From contig NZ_MDEN01000062.1 in assembly GCF_001705435.1 (NCBI RefSeq), forward strand, positions 62,001-126,000: a stretch of 64,000 nt of DNA. The letters run 5' to 3'. Below the pieces are notes generated by a model. That model was given only the letters and a program-made list of their open reading frames with translations. It did no database searches and was not told where the DNA came from. This DNA comes from Pseudomonas graminis. GTDB lineage: Bacteria; Pseudomonadota; Gammaproteobacteria; Pseudomonadales; Pseudomonadaceae. A program made the translations under genes and the position numbers. How positions within the stretch are numbered: the stretch's first letter is position 1; each line of letters starts with the position of its first letter. Of this stretch, positions 34,250-42,853 are shown piece after piece.

Positions 34250-35277
34250 CTGGAACCACGCTGCGCCTGATCGGCTGCCGCAAGGCTTTCTCCGACGGCA
34301 CTGTTGCCGTTCACGACCTCAACCTGACCATCGAGGCGGGGGAGACCCTGGCGATCCTCGGCCCGTCCGGTTGCGGTAAAACCACCACCCTGCGGATGAT
34401 CGCCGGGCTGGAGCGGCCGGACGTAGGCCAGGTGTTGTTCGGTGATCATGACGTCACCCGTCTGCCCATCGAGCGTCGCGACGTCGGCATGGTCTTTCAA
34501 AATTACGCGCTGTTCCCCAACCTCACCGTGGAAGGCAACATCGCTTATGGCCTGAAGGTGCGCGGCATGTCTGTTGCCGAGCGCAACAAACGCTGCGCCG
34601 AACTGCTGGAACTGGTCGGCCTGCAAGAGCACGCCAAACGCGGCATTCATGAGCTGTCCGGCGGACAGCGTCAGCGGGTGGCGTTGGCCCGCGCGCTGGC
34701 GCCACGGCCGAAAGTCCTGCTGCTCGACGAACCCCTCGCGGCACTGGACGCGCAACTGCGTGAACGCCTGCGCAGCGAACTCGATCAGCTGTTGCGCAGC
34801 CTCGGCATCACCTCAGTGTTCGTCACCCACGATCAGGGCGAAGCCATGGCCTTGGGCGACCGGATTCTGGTCATGCAGCAAGGGCGCATCGCCCAGCTCG
34901 GCACGCCGCGTGAAATCTATCAGCAGCCGGCCAATCCTTTCGTGGCCGGTTTCGTCGGCAACCTCAATGCCTTTTCGGTGGCAGGCCGTACCGTCAACGG
35001 CCTGAAAGTCAGCGGCGGCGAGCTGCCCTGGGCTGAGGCGAGTGAGCCATCCACGGTGTATTGCCGGCCTGAGCATCTGCGGGTGGTGACGCGCGAAGGG
35101 CACCTGCACGGGCGTTTGCTGGGACAGTTTTTTCAGGGCGCGCAAAGCCGCTTGCTGATTGAGGTCGGCGCCGCGCAACCGCTGCTGGTCGACAGCGCCG
35201 ACAGCGTTATTCATGCGCCGGGCGATCTCATTGCCCTGGCCATCGAGCCGCAGGCGCTGTTCGCCCTGCACCCGTGA
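34246..35277 (+). CDS. ABC transporter ATP-binding protein
   Basis: A 343-residue ATPase of the MalK/PotA/FbpC class. Walker A is GPSGCGKT, the Q loop NYALFPN, signature LSGGQRQRVALARAL, Walker B LLLDEPLAALD and the switch His in VTHDQGEAM. The C-terminal TOBE domain starts near residue 240. It energises the two preceding permeases. Its last codons are followed after 22 bases by the phosphodiesterase gene. Confidence 0.93.
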   Translation: MTGTTLRLIGCRKAFSDGTVAVHDLNLTIEAGETLAILGPSGCGKTTTLRMIAGLERPDVGQVLFGDHDVTRLPIERRDVGMVFQNYALFPNLTVEGNIAYGLKVRGMSVAERNKRCAELLELVGLQEHAKRGIHELSGGQRQRVALARALAPRPKVLLLDEPLAALDAQLRERLRSELDQLLRSLGITSVFVTHDQGEAMALGDRILVMQQGRIAQLGTPREIYQQPANPFVAGFVGNLNAFSVAGRTVNGLKVSGGELPWAEASEPSTVYCRPEHLRVVTREGHLHGRLLGQFFQGAQSRLLIEVGAAQPLLVDSADSVIHAPGDLIALAIEPQALFALHP

Positions 35278-35299
35278 TCCTTGTTTAAGTGAGTTGAAT

Positions 35300-36133
35300 G
35301 TGAACGCCCCGTTTCTCATCGCGCAGATCAGCGATCTGCACCTTAAAGCCGGCAACAAGCTGACCTATGGCGTGGTCGACACCCTCGGCGCCTTGCGTCG
35401 CGCGGTCGATCATCTGAACGCCAGCACGCCGCGGCCGGACATCGTGGTGATCAGTGGCGACCTGGTGGACTTCGGTCGGCCGGATGAATACGCCGTCCTG
35501 CACCCCGAGCTGGCGCGCCTGAGCATGCCGTATTACCTGGTGCCCGGTAATCACGACGTCCGCGAGCACCTGCTGGCCGAATTTGCCGATCACGTTTACC
35601 TGCCGCTCTGTCCCCAGTCGCCCCTGGATTGGGTCGTCGAAGAGCACCCGGTGCGTCTGATCGGACTGGACTCGACGATCCCCGGTGCCCACGGCGGCCA
35701 AGTGCTGGACAGCCAGATGGCCTGGCTGGATGACGTGCTCGGTCGGCGCCCGGAGGTGCCGACCCTGGTGATCATGCACCACCCGCCGTTTGTCACCGGT
35801 ATCGGCCACATGGAGCGCGAAGCGTTCATTAACGGGGCGGCGCTTGAGCAGGTCATCACACGGCACCCGCAAGTCGAACGGGTGCTGTGCGGTCATTTGC
35901 ATCGGCCGATGCAACGGCGCTTCGGCGGCAGCATCAGTTGCACCTGCCCGGGCACCTCGCACCAGATCGTGCTCGACCTGCGCGACGACGCCCCGGCGCA
36001 TTTCAACCTCGAGCCGGCGGGCTATCTGCTGCATCGCTGGGAAGCGGAGCAGGGCCTGGTGACCCACAACGGCGTGTTCGGTGATTACCCGGGGCCGTAC
36101 CCGTTTTACGACGCTCAGGGGTTGATCGATTAG
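35300..36133 (+). CDS. GpdQ-like metallophosphodiesterase
   Basis: A 277-residue cytosolic calcineurin-like enzyme with the full binuclear-metal set: D12 and H14 (SDLHL), the Asp in VISGDLVDFG, GNHD, the His of VIMHHPPF, and GHLHRP. Size and the HMEREAFING region recall GpdQ glycerophosphodiesterases. The start is GTG 35300 with AAGTGAG upstream; an ATG one base earlier is out of frame and meets TGA at once. As the last gene of the ABC operon it probably cleaves the imported phosphodiester, giving an alcohol and a phosphomonoester. CpdA-type cAMP hydrolysis is less likely in this context. Confidence 0.87.
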   Translation: MNAPFLIAQISDLHLKAGNKLTYGVVDTLGALRRAVDHLNASTPRPDIVVISGDLVDFGRPDEYAVLHPELARLSMPYYLVPGNHDVREHLLAEFADHVYLPLCPQSPLDWVVEEHPVRLIGLDSTIPGAHGGQVLDSQMAWLDDVLGRRPEVPTLVIMHHPPFVTGIGHMEREAFINGAALEQVITRHPQVERVLCGHLHRPMQRRFGGSISCTCPGTSHQIVLDLRDDAPAHFNLEPAGYLLHRWEAEQGLVTHNGVFGDYPGPYPFYDAQGLID

Positions 36134-36177
36134 GCACGCCCCATCTCGGTGGACTGTCCTTACGCTTTGGCCTGGCG

Positions 36178-36200
36178 GCGCCCGAATGTTCTGCGGGCGC
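36178..36200 (+). terminator. Stem-loop after the phosphodiesterase gene
   Basis: GCGCCCG and CGGGCGC form a 7-bp GC stem around a 9-base loop, 44 bases after the phosphodiesterase stop. No clear T-run follows, so it may be a weak or Rho-assisted terminator, or a 3' stabilising structure. Confidence 0.4.
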
Positions 36201-36231
36201 TGATGGTTGGCGTACGACTGAATTGGGTTAC

Positions 36232-36327
36232 CTATAATCAGTCTATAGTCGTTCTATAATCGCCTATAAACGTAGATTTCACCCATATCTATAATTGGTC
36301 TATAGTCACTCTATAATTGCCTATAGA
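36232..36327 (+). repeat. Two blocks of helically phased CTATA repeats
   Basis: CTATA starts at 36232, 36243, 36254, 36264 and again at 36289, 36300, 36311, 36321. Within each block the steps are 11, 11 and 10 bases, so all four copies face one side of the helix; the blocks repeat with a 57-base period. Each copy extends to a heptamer CTATAAT, CTATAGT, CTATAAT, then CTATAAA or CTATAGA. The last copy ends 19 bases before the ATPase ATG. They look like iteron-style or operator sites for an oligomerising protein. Part of the array may also serve as the promoter (TATAAT is contained). Confidence 0.85.
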
Positions 36328-36346
36328 GCTGTGCAGAGAGCTACAA

Positions 36347-37501
36347 ATGCCTGAAATCCTCTACCACCGTCCCGAGCTGGCCACCCGGCTCTCCAAGCTG
36401 ATCATGCAGGTGTCGGTGGGCAGTTCCGCCAGCTCCGGCGTCTTCCTGGCAGCGCCACGGCGTACCGGCAAATCCACCTTCGCACGTGAAGACCTGCGGC
36501 CTGCGCTGGAAAAAGCGGGTGCGATTGTGTTGTATGCCGACCTCTGGCAAGACCTCACCAAAGACCCAGGTCTGGTCATCGTGGAAGCCATCCGCGAAGC
36601 GGTGGGTCGCAGCGACGGTTTCATCACACGGCTGGCCAAGGCGTCCGGCGTGGAGAAGGTCGTTGTCGGCGGCTTGAACTTCAGCGTGGATAAAATCGGG
36701 CTTGGCAGGGACATCGACCTCACCACGGCGCTGGTGGCGCTCTCCGACGAATCAAAGAAGCTCATCGTGCTGATGATCGATGAAGCGCAACACGCGATCA
36801 CTACCGAGGCGGGTGTGGCGGCGCTGTTCGCACTCAAGGCGGCGAGGGACGAACTCAACAGCTCCCGGCACCATGGCCTCCGTATCGTCTGCACCGGCTC
36901 GAACCGGGACAAGCTGGCCATGCTGCGCAACAGCAAGGATCAGGCGTTCTTCGGCGCGTCGATGGTGCCTTTCCCGACGCTCGATCAGAACTACATCGAC
37001 TGGCTGTGCGCCAATATCGACCTGCCATCTCCGCTCGATCCGGCAGAAGTGTTCCAGCTGTTCAAAGAAAGTGGCTATCGGCCCGAATTGCTTGGCGCAG
37101 CAGCTGATGCTATTCGCTTCGACTTTTTCATCGACCCTGAAAATGTACCTGAGCGTTTTGCCGAGCTGGTCCGGTCGCAGGCGGATGAGCTGAACGCGAA
37201 CCTCAAGAAGGTGATCCACAGCCTGACCCCGATCCAGTCGGCCGTCATTCGCGTCATGGGCAGCATGGGCGATAACTTCGCCCCGTTCGAGGCGCCCACC
37301 ATGGCGTTGTACGCCACAGCGATGAAGCAGTCAGGCGTTGCCGAAAGTGCCATCAAGGTTGAGGTGCCGGGGGTGCAACAAGCGCTCATTGCCTTGCAGG
37401 AAAAGAACCTGGTCTGGAAGGCTTCCCGGGGCGTTTACGCGGTGGATGAGCACGTGATCGTTGATCTGCTCCGTGCCGACGGGCTGCTGGACGGCTTGTA
37501 G
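36347..37501 (+). CDS. P-loop ATPase with C-terminal winged helix (ORC/STAND-like)
   Basis: A 384-residue cytosolic ATPase of unknown role. Walker A is APRRTGKS (36-43), with Ala in place of the usual first Gly; Walker B is LMIDEAQ with D145-E146. A CTGSN segment near 190 may be sensor 1. Residues about 270-375 (TPIQSAVIRVMGSMG to LVWKASRGVYAV) look like a winged helix. The layout resembles archaeal-type/ORC-like ATPases. ATG 36347 (AGAGAG upstream) is used; the earlier frame start at 36317 lies inside the repeats. It is convergent with a small HTH gene. It might bind the phased CTATA array upstream. Confidence 0.75.
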   Translation: MPEILYHRPELATRLSKLIMQVSVGSSASSGVFLAAPRRTGKSTFAREDLRPALEKAGAIVLYADLWQDLTKDPGLVIVEAIREAVGRSDGFITRLAKASGVEKVVVGGLNFSVDKIGLGRDIDLTTALVALSDESKKLIVLMIDEAQHAITTEAGVAALFALKAARDELNSSRHHGLRIVCTGSNRDKLAMLRNSKDQAFFGASMVPFPTLDQNYIDWLCANIDLPSPLDPAEVFQLFKESGYRPELLGAAADAIRFDFFIDPENVPERFAELVRSQADELNANLKKVIHSLTPIQSAVIRVMGSMGDNFAPFEAPTMALYATAMKQSGVAESAIKVEVPGVQQALIALQEKNLVWKASRGVYAVDEHVIVDLLRADGLLDGL

Positions 37502-37522
37502 CGTCGCGGCAGCCCGCAACCG

Positions 37523-37762
37523 TCACCTCTTAAGGGCTATCGCCTCTTGGACAAGGCACTCAAGGGCAAATTGCTCGGTGTAGGTCATCTGAATCGGGGT
37601 GGTCTCGCCCTTGACGGTCCTTTCGCCATCCAGGATGTAGCGGATGCGCTTGTCAGTCACACCGATACGCTTTGCGATCCACGAAGGTGTTTGGCCAATC
37701 CGCGAGATCAGCTTGTCAGCGTATTCGGTGGAGGGATTATAGAGTTCTGCGTTGGGTGTCAT
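37523..37762 (-). CDS. Small XRE-like HTH protein
   Basis: A 79-residue protein with one helix-turn-helix, QTPSWIAKRIGVTDKRIRYILDG (residues about 24-46), followed by a segment KGETTPIQMTYTEQFALECLVQEAIAL. It resembles small phage-type Cro/XRE regulators or antitoxins. ATG 37762 is used; longer in-frame starts to 37879 would overlap the upstream gene's tail region. It ends 21 bases from the convergent ATPase. A dyad CCACACAGTGTGTC (around 37807) lies in its upstream region and may be its operator. Confidence 0.65.
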   Translation of the reverse strand: MTPNAELYNPSTEYADKLISRIGQTPSWIAKRIGVTDKRIRYILDGERTVKGETTPIQMTYTEQFALECLVQEAIALKR

Positions 37763-37856
37763 GTGACGTCCAGGTAGAAGTCGGGCGGGGTGCCCGAGGA
37801 GATTGCCACACAGTGTGTCAACAACTGGAGAGTGTGGCGACCTCAATATCACGGGT

Positions 37857-40775
37857 TTACGCAACATCAGGCTCGGCAAATTTTATGTCCAGCGTACGTG
37901 ACGACTTGATCATCGCAGCGCACTCATCCCTCGGTACGGGTCTGCTGAAAAGATAACCCTGTATCTGATCGCAGCCATGTTTCACCAGCAGCTCCAGTTG
38001 CTCGAATGTTTCGACCCCTTCGGCAATGACCTTCAAGTCCAGCTCATGCGCCAATACGATGACCGCTCGGGTGATCGCCTCGTCTTCATGATTGCTCATG
38101 ATGTCTTTAATGAACATTCTGTCTATTTTGAGGATGTCGATAGGGAATCGCTTCAAGTAGGCAAGGCTGGAATAACCCGTTCCGAAATCGTCGACCGAAA
38201 GGCCTATCCCGTATGACTTGATGTCTCGAAGTATTTCAACCGCCGACTCGGGTTCAATCATCAACACCGATTCAGTGAGCTCGAACTCTAAAAGAGTAGG
38301 GTTGATACCGTATTCTTCCAGGATATGTTTGACGATGTTGGCCAGGCCTTTTACCTGAAGCTGCCTGGCGGACAGGTTGATGGCGATGGGTACCAGTCTG
38401 ATATGACTGTCTTCCCAGCTTTTCAACGTCTCACAGACTTTCCGAATCACCCACTCGCCCACCGGAATGATCAGGCCGGTCTCCTCAAGCATGGGAATAA
38501 AATCAGCGGGAGACACCAGGCCGAGCGAGGGATGATTCCACCTTAACAAAGCCTCCAGGCCACTGATGCTGCCATCTGCGAGGCTGACCTTTGGCTGGAA
38601 ATGCAGAATAAATTCATCGCGTTCCAGCGCACCCCGTAAGAGTGTTTCAGTTTGCAAGCGTTTAACGGCACTTTCGTTCATCTCGGCGTTATAAAACTTG
38701 AAATTATTACGCCCACTTTTTTTCGCATGGTACATGGCGGTATCCGCATTCTTGAGGATGACGCCGGCGTCATCTCCGTCAAACGGATAATTGGCGATGC
38801 CCACGCTTGCTGAAACAAATATGTCCTGGCCGCGAAGGTTGAACGGCTTCTCCATTGCGTCAACAACATGGGCCGCCAGGGATTTGATGAAACTTGCCGA
38901 GTAGACAGGGTGTGTGACCACAATCGAGAACTCATCCCCGCCCAGTCGCGCAACCATGCTGTTCTCATCGATGTACTCTTCCAGACGTCGACTCGCCTGG
39001 ATAAGCAACTCATCGCCCACGGAATGCCCCATGGTGTCGTTCACGGTTTTGAATCTGTCGAGATCGATAAAGATGACGCTTATTGCAGATGGCGCGGAGG
39101 CTGTGCGGCTGATTGCAGCGTGCAGGTAATTATTGAGAAACCAGCGATTGGGCAAGGTGGTGAGCGAATCATTCTCGGCAAGATGGGTGAGTTTTTTCTT
39201 CGCGTCATCCCTTTCAAGCGCGGCTGCCAACAGGTTTGCCAATGTCTGGATGTAGCTAACATCTTCACGGGTAAACACGTAGTCAGTGGTGGCATACACC
39301 CCAAGAACGCCCTTGAAAACGTCCCTGCACGATATATCAACTTCCAGGGTGCTTCTGATGCCATGGGTTTCCACTGTGTCATCAGTCAACAGCTTGTAGG
39401 TGTCATCAGCTCCATCGGAAATAATGGCAAGCTCAGTCGAAGCGCCCATACGGCTGGACACTTGGCTCGCGTAGCTGCGGCGGATGTCATCGTGGGTCAG
39501 GCCAATCTCAGCGCTGAGGATCACCCCGTGACTCACTTGGTCAACGACTGATAGCGCTGCCTTGCTCATTTTTAAACCTTGCGCCGCTGTTAGCGCCGCC
39601 AGTTGACCCAGGGCTCTGACGTTCTCCTCGGTCAATGCCTGCTGGCCAAACAAGGCGATCAGGTTTTGCCTTCTGGAGTTATCCAGAATGGCGACCTCAA
39701 ACTCTATTCGGTCGGTGATATCGATGTCGATGCAGATATATTTTTCAACGCCGCCCCTGTCATCGAGGATCGGGATGATGGTGCGTTGATGCCATTTATC
39801 TGTCCCGGCACGACCTGAAAGCCTGACCTCACCGTTCCACACTTCACGTTCAGGTGTCCATTGCCACGGCTGAGTGGCGCAATACATGCCGTTCCAGACT
39901 TCATCGATCGTCAACGCCAGAAGCTCAGCGCGAGAACGCTGGGCGCTCGACACGAATCGTTCGTTAACATAGGTAATACGGCCGGAGGGTGAAAATTCGC
40001 AAACGATCGAAACCTCATCCAGGGCATTCTTATGCTGCACCAATGTGTTCATCAACGATTCAATGCGCTGACCAAAGTGGTTGCGCATACTGGCTGCCGT
40101 ACGGTTTACCGCCTTTATAGCCTCCTGTATTTCCACGGGCGCATCGGCCACCAACATCGCTTCTGCTGCCACCGCACCCGAAGCGATTTCCGCTTCATAA
40201 GAGTGAAGCTTGTCCAGGTGTGCGAGCGACCGTTTGATCATGAACCCCATCAACAGCAAACTGGTCAGCAGAAAAAGCACTGCCAGTACGGTCGCCTGCA
40301 CCACCAACGTACACAGTTCAGCCGCAATTTTCTCGGCATTGAAAGACAGGCGCATCACGCCATAATCTTTGCCCCCGATCGTTATCGGACGGTTGACATC
40401 GAATAACCGTGCAGCCACCTCGGATTCTATCCACGCAGGGGCTCTTCCAGCAGGCGCCTTGGGTGCCTGCAGACGAATGACGCCACCTGACAGGTCAATA
40501 AACATGGCCGACTTGAACGGTGAGCGAGACAGGGTTTTTTCGAGGGTCCTTTTGATGGTGTCGTAATCGCCGATGATGACGCTTTCTTCAACGGCCTGTG
40601 CCGCCACCTCTATCAGCATGTTAGCGCTGTCTTGTATCTCTTCAATGTGCTGGAGCATCTGGTTTTTATAAAAAAGACCCAGCCCGGTTGTCAGAAATAC
40701 CACGATCAAAATGGACAGCATCGCCAATATGCGCGACGTCAGTGATCTGGGCATCAGGCTTTTAAAGAAATTCAT
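37857..40775 (-). CDS. Membrane c-di-GMP enzyme with PAS, GAF, GGDEF and EAL domains
   Basis: A 972-residue inner-membrane protein. TM1 is near 15-36 and TM2 near 157-178, enclosing a periplasmic sensor domain; a HAMP-like linker, a PAS domain (FSPSGRITYVNERFV) and a GAF-like domain follow. GGDEF (612-616) and EAL (EALLRW from 741), with DFGTGYSSL, are both intact, so it can in principle make and break c-di-GMP. It lies 31 bases downstream of a PhnD-like periplasmic protein gene and is surely co-transcribed; that protein may be its ligand sensor. GC is clearly lower than in the surrounding genes, suggesting acquisition. Confidence 0.92.
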   Translation of the reverse strand: MNFFKSLMPRSLTSRILAMLSILIVVFLTTGLGLFYKNQMLQHIEEIQDSANMLIEVAAQAVEESVIIGDYDTIKRTLEKTLSRSPFKSAMFIDLSGGVIRLQAPKAPAGRAPAWIESEVAARLFDVNRPITIGGKDYGVMRLSFNAEKIAAELCTLVVQATVLAVLFLLTSLLLMGFMIKRSLAHLDKLHSYEAEIASGAVAAEAMLVADAPVEIQEAIKAVNRTAASMRNHFGQRIESLMNTLVQHKNALDEVSIVCEFSPSGRITYVNERFVSSAQRSRAELLALTIDEVWNGMYCATQPWQWTPEREVWNGEVRLSGRAGTDKWHQRTIIPILDDRGGVEKYICIDIDITDRIEFEVAILDNSRRQNLIALFGQQALTEENVRALGQLAALTAAQGLKMSKAALSVVDQVSHGVILSAEIGLTHDDIRRSYASQVSSRMGASTELAIISDGADDTYKLLTDDTVETHGIRSTLEVDISCRDVFKGVLGVYATTDYVFTREDVSYIQTLANLLAAALERDDAKKKLTHLAENDSLTTLPNRWFLNNYLHAAISRTASAPSAISVIFIDLDRFKTVNDTMGHSVGDELLIQASRRLEEYIDENSMVARLGGDEFSIVVTHPVYSASFIKSLAAHVVDAMEKPFNLRGQDIFVSASVGIANYPFDGDDAGVILKNADTAMYHAKKSGRNNFKFYNAEMNESAVKRLQTETLLRGALERDEFILHFQPKVSLADGSISGLEALLRWNHPSLGLVSPADFIPMLEETGLIIPVGEWVIRKVCETLKSWEDSHIRLVPIAINLSARQLQVKGLANIVKHILEEYGINPTLLEFELTESVLMIEPESAVEILRDIKSYGIGLSVDDFGTGYSSLAYLKRFPIDILKIDRMFIKDIMSNHEDEAITRAVIVLAHELDLKVIAEGVETFEQLELLVKHGCDQIQGYLFSRPVPRDECAAMIKSSRTLDIKFAEPDVA

Positions 40776-40806
40776 TAACAGCCTCTCCCGCTAGGTGTGA
40801 GATTGA

Positions 40807-41658
40807 TTACTTATGGTTTGCTGGAGCGCTGTTATAAAAATCGCGATAGGACGCATAATCCGCTTCCGTCGCAGGAATAAACTTGATCGGTTCAGGTGCA
40901 TGGACGAGCTCAGTCGCGTCATGAAGAATTTTGCTGCCTTCACTATCATATTGCATATTAAAAAATGCATCGGCGACCGCCGTCAGTTCTTTTTGAGACA
41001 CTCTGGGGGAGGCCATGAGGGCTAAATCGTTGAACAAGGACGAGTTCCACAGTACGCGGAACGACTTGCCTTCTCTCTCGGTGTAGCCGCTGACCAGCTG
41101 TGAATTAACCCCCATTGCCTGGGCCTTGCCACTGATCAGCTGGCTGAACGCACCATCCATGTTTCCTGCAAACACCGTAGACGTATTTATCCCTTTCTTT
41201 ACCAATTCGGCGCTGGTGACTTTATAAGCGATGAACGCTTCGGGTCCCGGGTACACGACTTCTTGGCCTTCCAGTTCAGCAAGGCTATGGATGGGGGAAT
41301 CGGCAGGTACCACGATTTGCCCTTCCAGGGGAGGGGCGTCACGGCGACCAAACACCTTCCAACCCATTTTGTCCCGCTCTGGACTGAAAAGATGGTTGGT
41401 AAAAGCGAAATCAACTTCTTGTGCGAGCACATAACTGGTGGTGTCGGAGGAGGTACGCCCTAATTTCAGGGTCAGGTTCACGCCGCTTTTATCGGACACG
41501 TACCGAATGATGGGGTTCCAGAAACTGGCTGAGAGATTAAGGTTGTATTGATTGACCGGCGAAAAATTGTAGACTTTAACGTCTTCGGCACTCGCCACAT
41601 TTGACAACCCAAAAGACAGCGCAATAATAAAAGCTTTGCAGGTTAGGCGTAACGTCAC
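40807..41658 (-). CDS. PhnD-like periplasmic binding protein
   Basis: A 283-residue exported protein with signal peptide CKAFIIALSFGLSNVASAED. The mature part is of the phosphate/phosphonate PhnD-like class: NPIIRYVSDKSGVNLTLKLG, VDFAFTNHLFSPERD, SLAELEGQEVVYPGPEAFIAYKV, FAGNMDGAFSQLISGKAQAMGVN. The start is GTG 41658 with GGAG seven bases before it. No ABC permease or ATPase accompanies it; the next gene encodes a GGDEF/EAL enzyme. So it probably reports a ligand to that membrane enzyme rather than serving transport. Confidence 0.85.
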   Translation of the reverse strand: MTLRLTCKAFIIALSFGLSNVASAEDVKVYNFSPVNQYNLNLSASFWNPIIRYVSDKSGVNLTLKLGRTSSDTTSYVLAQEVDFAFTNHLFSPERDKMGWKVFGRRDAPPLEGQIVVPADSPIHSLAELEGQEVVYPGPEAFIAYKVTSAELVKKGINTSTVFAGNMDGAFSQLISGKAQAMGVNSQLVSGYTEREGKSFRVLWNSSLFNDLALMASPRVSQKELTAVADAFFNMQYDSEGSKILHDATELVHAPEPIKFIPATEADYASYRDFYNSAPANHK

Positions 41659-41754
41659 GTGTTCACTCCAGCGGTAGACTAGCTTCTGACCCAACGGTGA
41701 TTAAAGTTAAATCAAACTCATCAATCCAATATAATCGGCCGGGCGCGGGGGATC

Positions 41755-41786
41755 TTAAGCACCCTTTGCTTAAATAATTAGTTAAG
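41755..41786. other. AT-rich dyads upstream of the PhnD-like/GGDEF-EAL pair
   Basis: TTAAGCA and TGCTTAA (41755-41761 and 41767-41773) pair across CCCTT, and the overlapping CTTAA-8-TTAAG spans 41769-41786. They lie about 100 bases before the PhnD-like start and may be an operator or a promoter-region hairpin. The rest of the 335-base gap 41659-41993 shows no gene or other clear signal. Confidence 0.35.
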
Positions 41787-41993
41787 TCTATTGGATCCAC
41801 TAATCCGCCCGCATTGATCCCTGTGATAAGGCCGTTACCCCATACTCATTTGGATGAGGGAGGTGATTGGAGGAAGAGCCCTTATTCCGACAGTGGATGC
41901 ATTCCTGATGGTGACGCGTCTGGCCCGCCCGGGCATTCGTCTTGGTAGAAGCAAGGCGACCTGAGTGGGTCAAAGAGTTAGTGTGCGGGTCAG

Positions 41994-42851
41994 TTACCGC
42001 TCAACCACTCGCGCTTCCGAGGGTGGCTGGCCGTCTATACCCGCCGCTTTACCCACTGGCAGAAAACGCGGCAATACGATCATGTGCGGTACTGCAAAGG
42101 CCGTTAATACAGCGAACAGCGCGCGGATTCCGGTGCCTTCCTGCAGCAGGAAGACAAGACCTCCAACCACGATGAACAGGGCAGCGCCCAGGCATATTGG
42201 CCAAGTGAGGCGCAGGTAGGCAGACAGGTGAGGCGCGCCCAACAGACGCTGGCGAACCTGGGTCTGAGGCGCGGCGTGCAAGCTATAAAATCCAACAGCG
42301 AAGCCGACGAGGGGTGGTAACAGCACCACGGCAAACAGCGTGGCCGCTAACCACAGGCTGCGTTGGCGCCAGGAGGCCAGCAGCAATACCGGTAGCGCGA
42401 TGACGCCGCTTGTGGCGAGCAACCACGTCAGCCGTTCCGCCAGTCCATGGGGTTCGCCCGAGCCGATGGTTAACGCGAGCAACCGGGCGACCTCTGTTCC
42501 ATGCACCACTGCCGGACCGCCAATGATGAAGAGCCCCAACGCCAGCGATGTCAGCCGCTCGTGGAACAATTCGTCTTCATGGAAAAAATGCCAGGCCGAC
42601 AGCACCAGAAACAACAGGAGTGCTGTCGCACTTGCCAGCTGCCAGCAGAGTAGACACCCAAGGGCTGTCGCCAGGTAGGAAAAGAGGAAAGCGGGGCGTC
42701 GTGCCGTTGCCACCAGATGCATATCGCTTACCCCGTGGAGAAGCCCCAGGCCCAACCCTACCGCCAGCGCAAACGTCATCTGCGTCGCTGCCCCGGCCAG
42801 GCTGGCAATCACGGCGGTCGACAGCATGACTAGCCAGCCCATCCTGTTCAC
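41994..42851 (-). CDS. blh: Brp/Blh family beta-carotene 15,15'-dioxygenase
   Basis: An integral-membrane protein of 285 residues with about eight hydrophobic segments. It would cleave beta-carotene to two retinal molecules. Conserved histidine clusters that would hold the iron are visible: LLHGVSDMHL, SAWHFFHEDELFHE, VVHGTE and AVPHMIVLP. GTG 42851 begins two bases after the rhodopsin TGA, with AGGCG seven bases before it; ATG 42842 is the alternative. Direct pairing with a rhodopsin gene is the hallmark of Blh. No carotenoid biosynthesis gene (crtE, B, I, Y) lies in this window, so the substrate must come from elsewhere. Confidence 0.88.
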   Translation of the reverse strand: MNRMGWLVMLSTAVIASLAGAATQMTFALAVGLGLGLLHGVSDMHLVATARRPAFLFSYLATALGCLLCWQLASATALLLFLVLSAWHFFHEDELFHERLTSLALGLFIIGGPAVVHGTEVARLLALTIGSGEPHGLAERLTWLLATSGVIALPVLLLASWRQRSLWLAATLFAVVLLPPLVGFAVGFYSLHAAPQTQVRQRLLGAPHLSAYLRLTWPICLGAALFIVVGGLVFLLQEGTGIRALFAVLTAFAVPHMIVLPRFLPVGKAAGIDGQPPSEARVVER

Positions 42852-42853
42852 TT

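Noticed and set aside
36232..36327. CRISPR array
   Set aside because: The repeats are 5-7 bases with spacers of 3-6 bases, far too short for CRISPR, and no cas gene is near.
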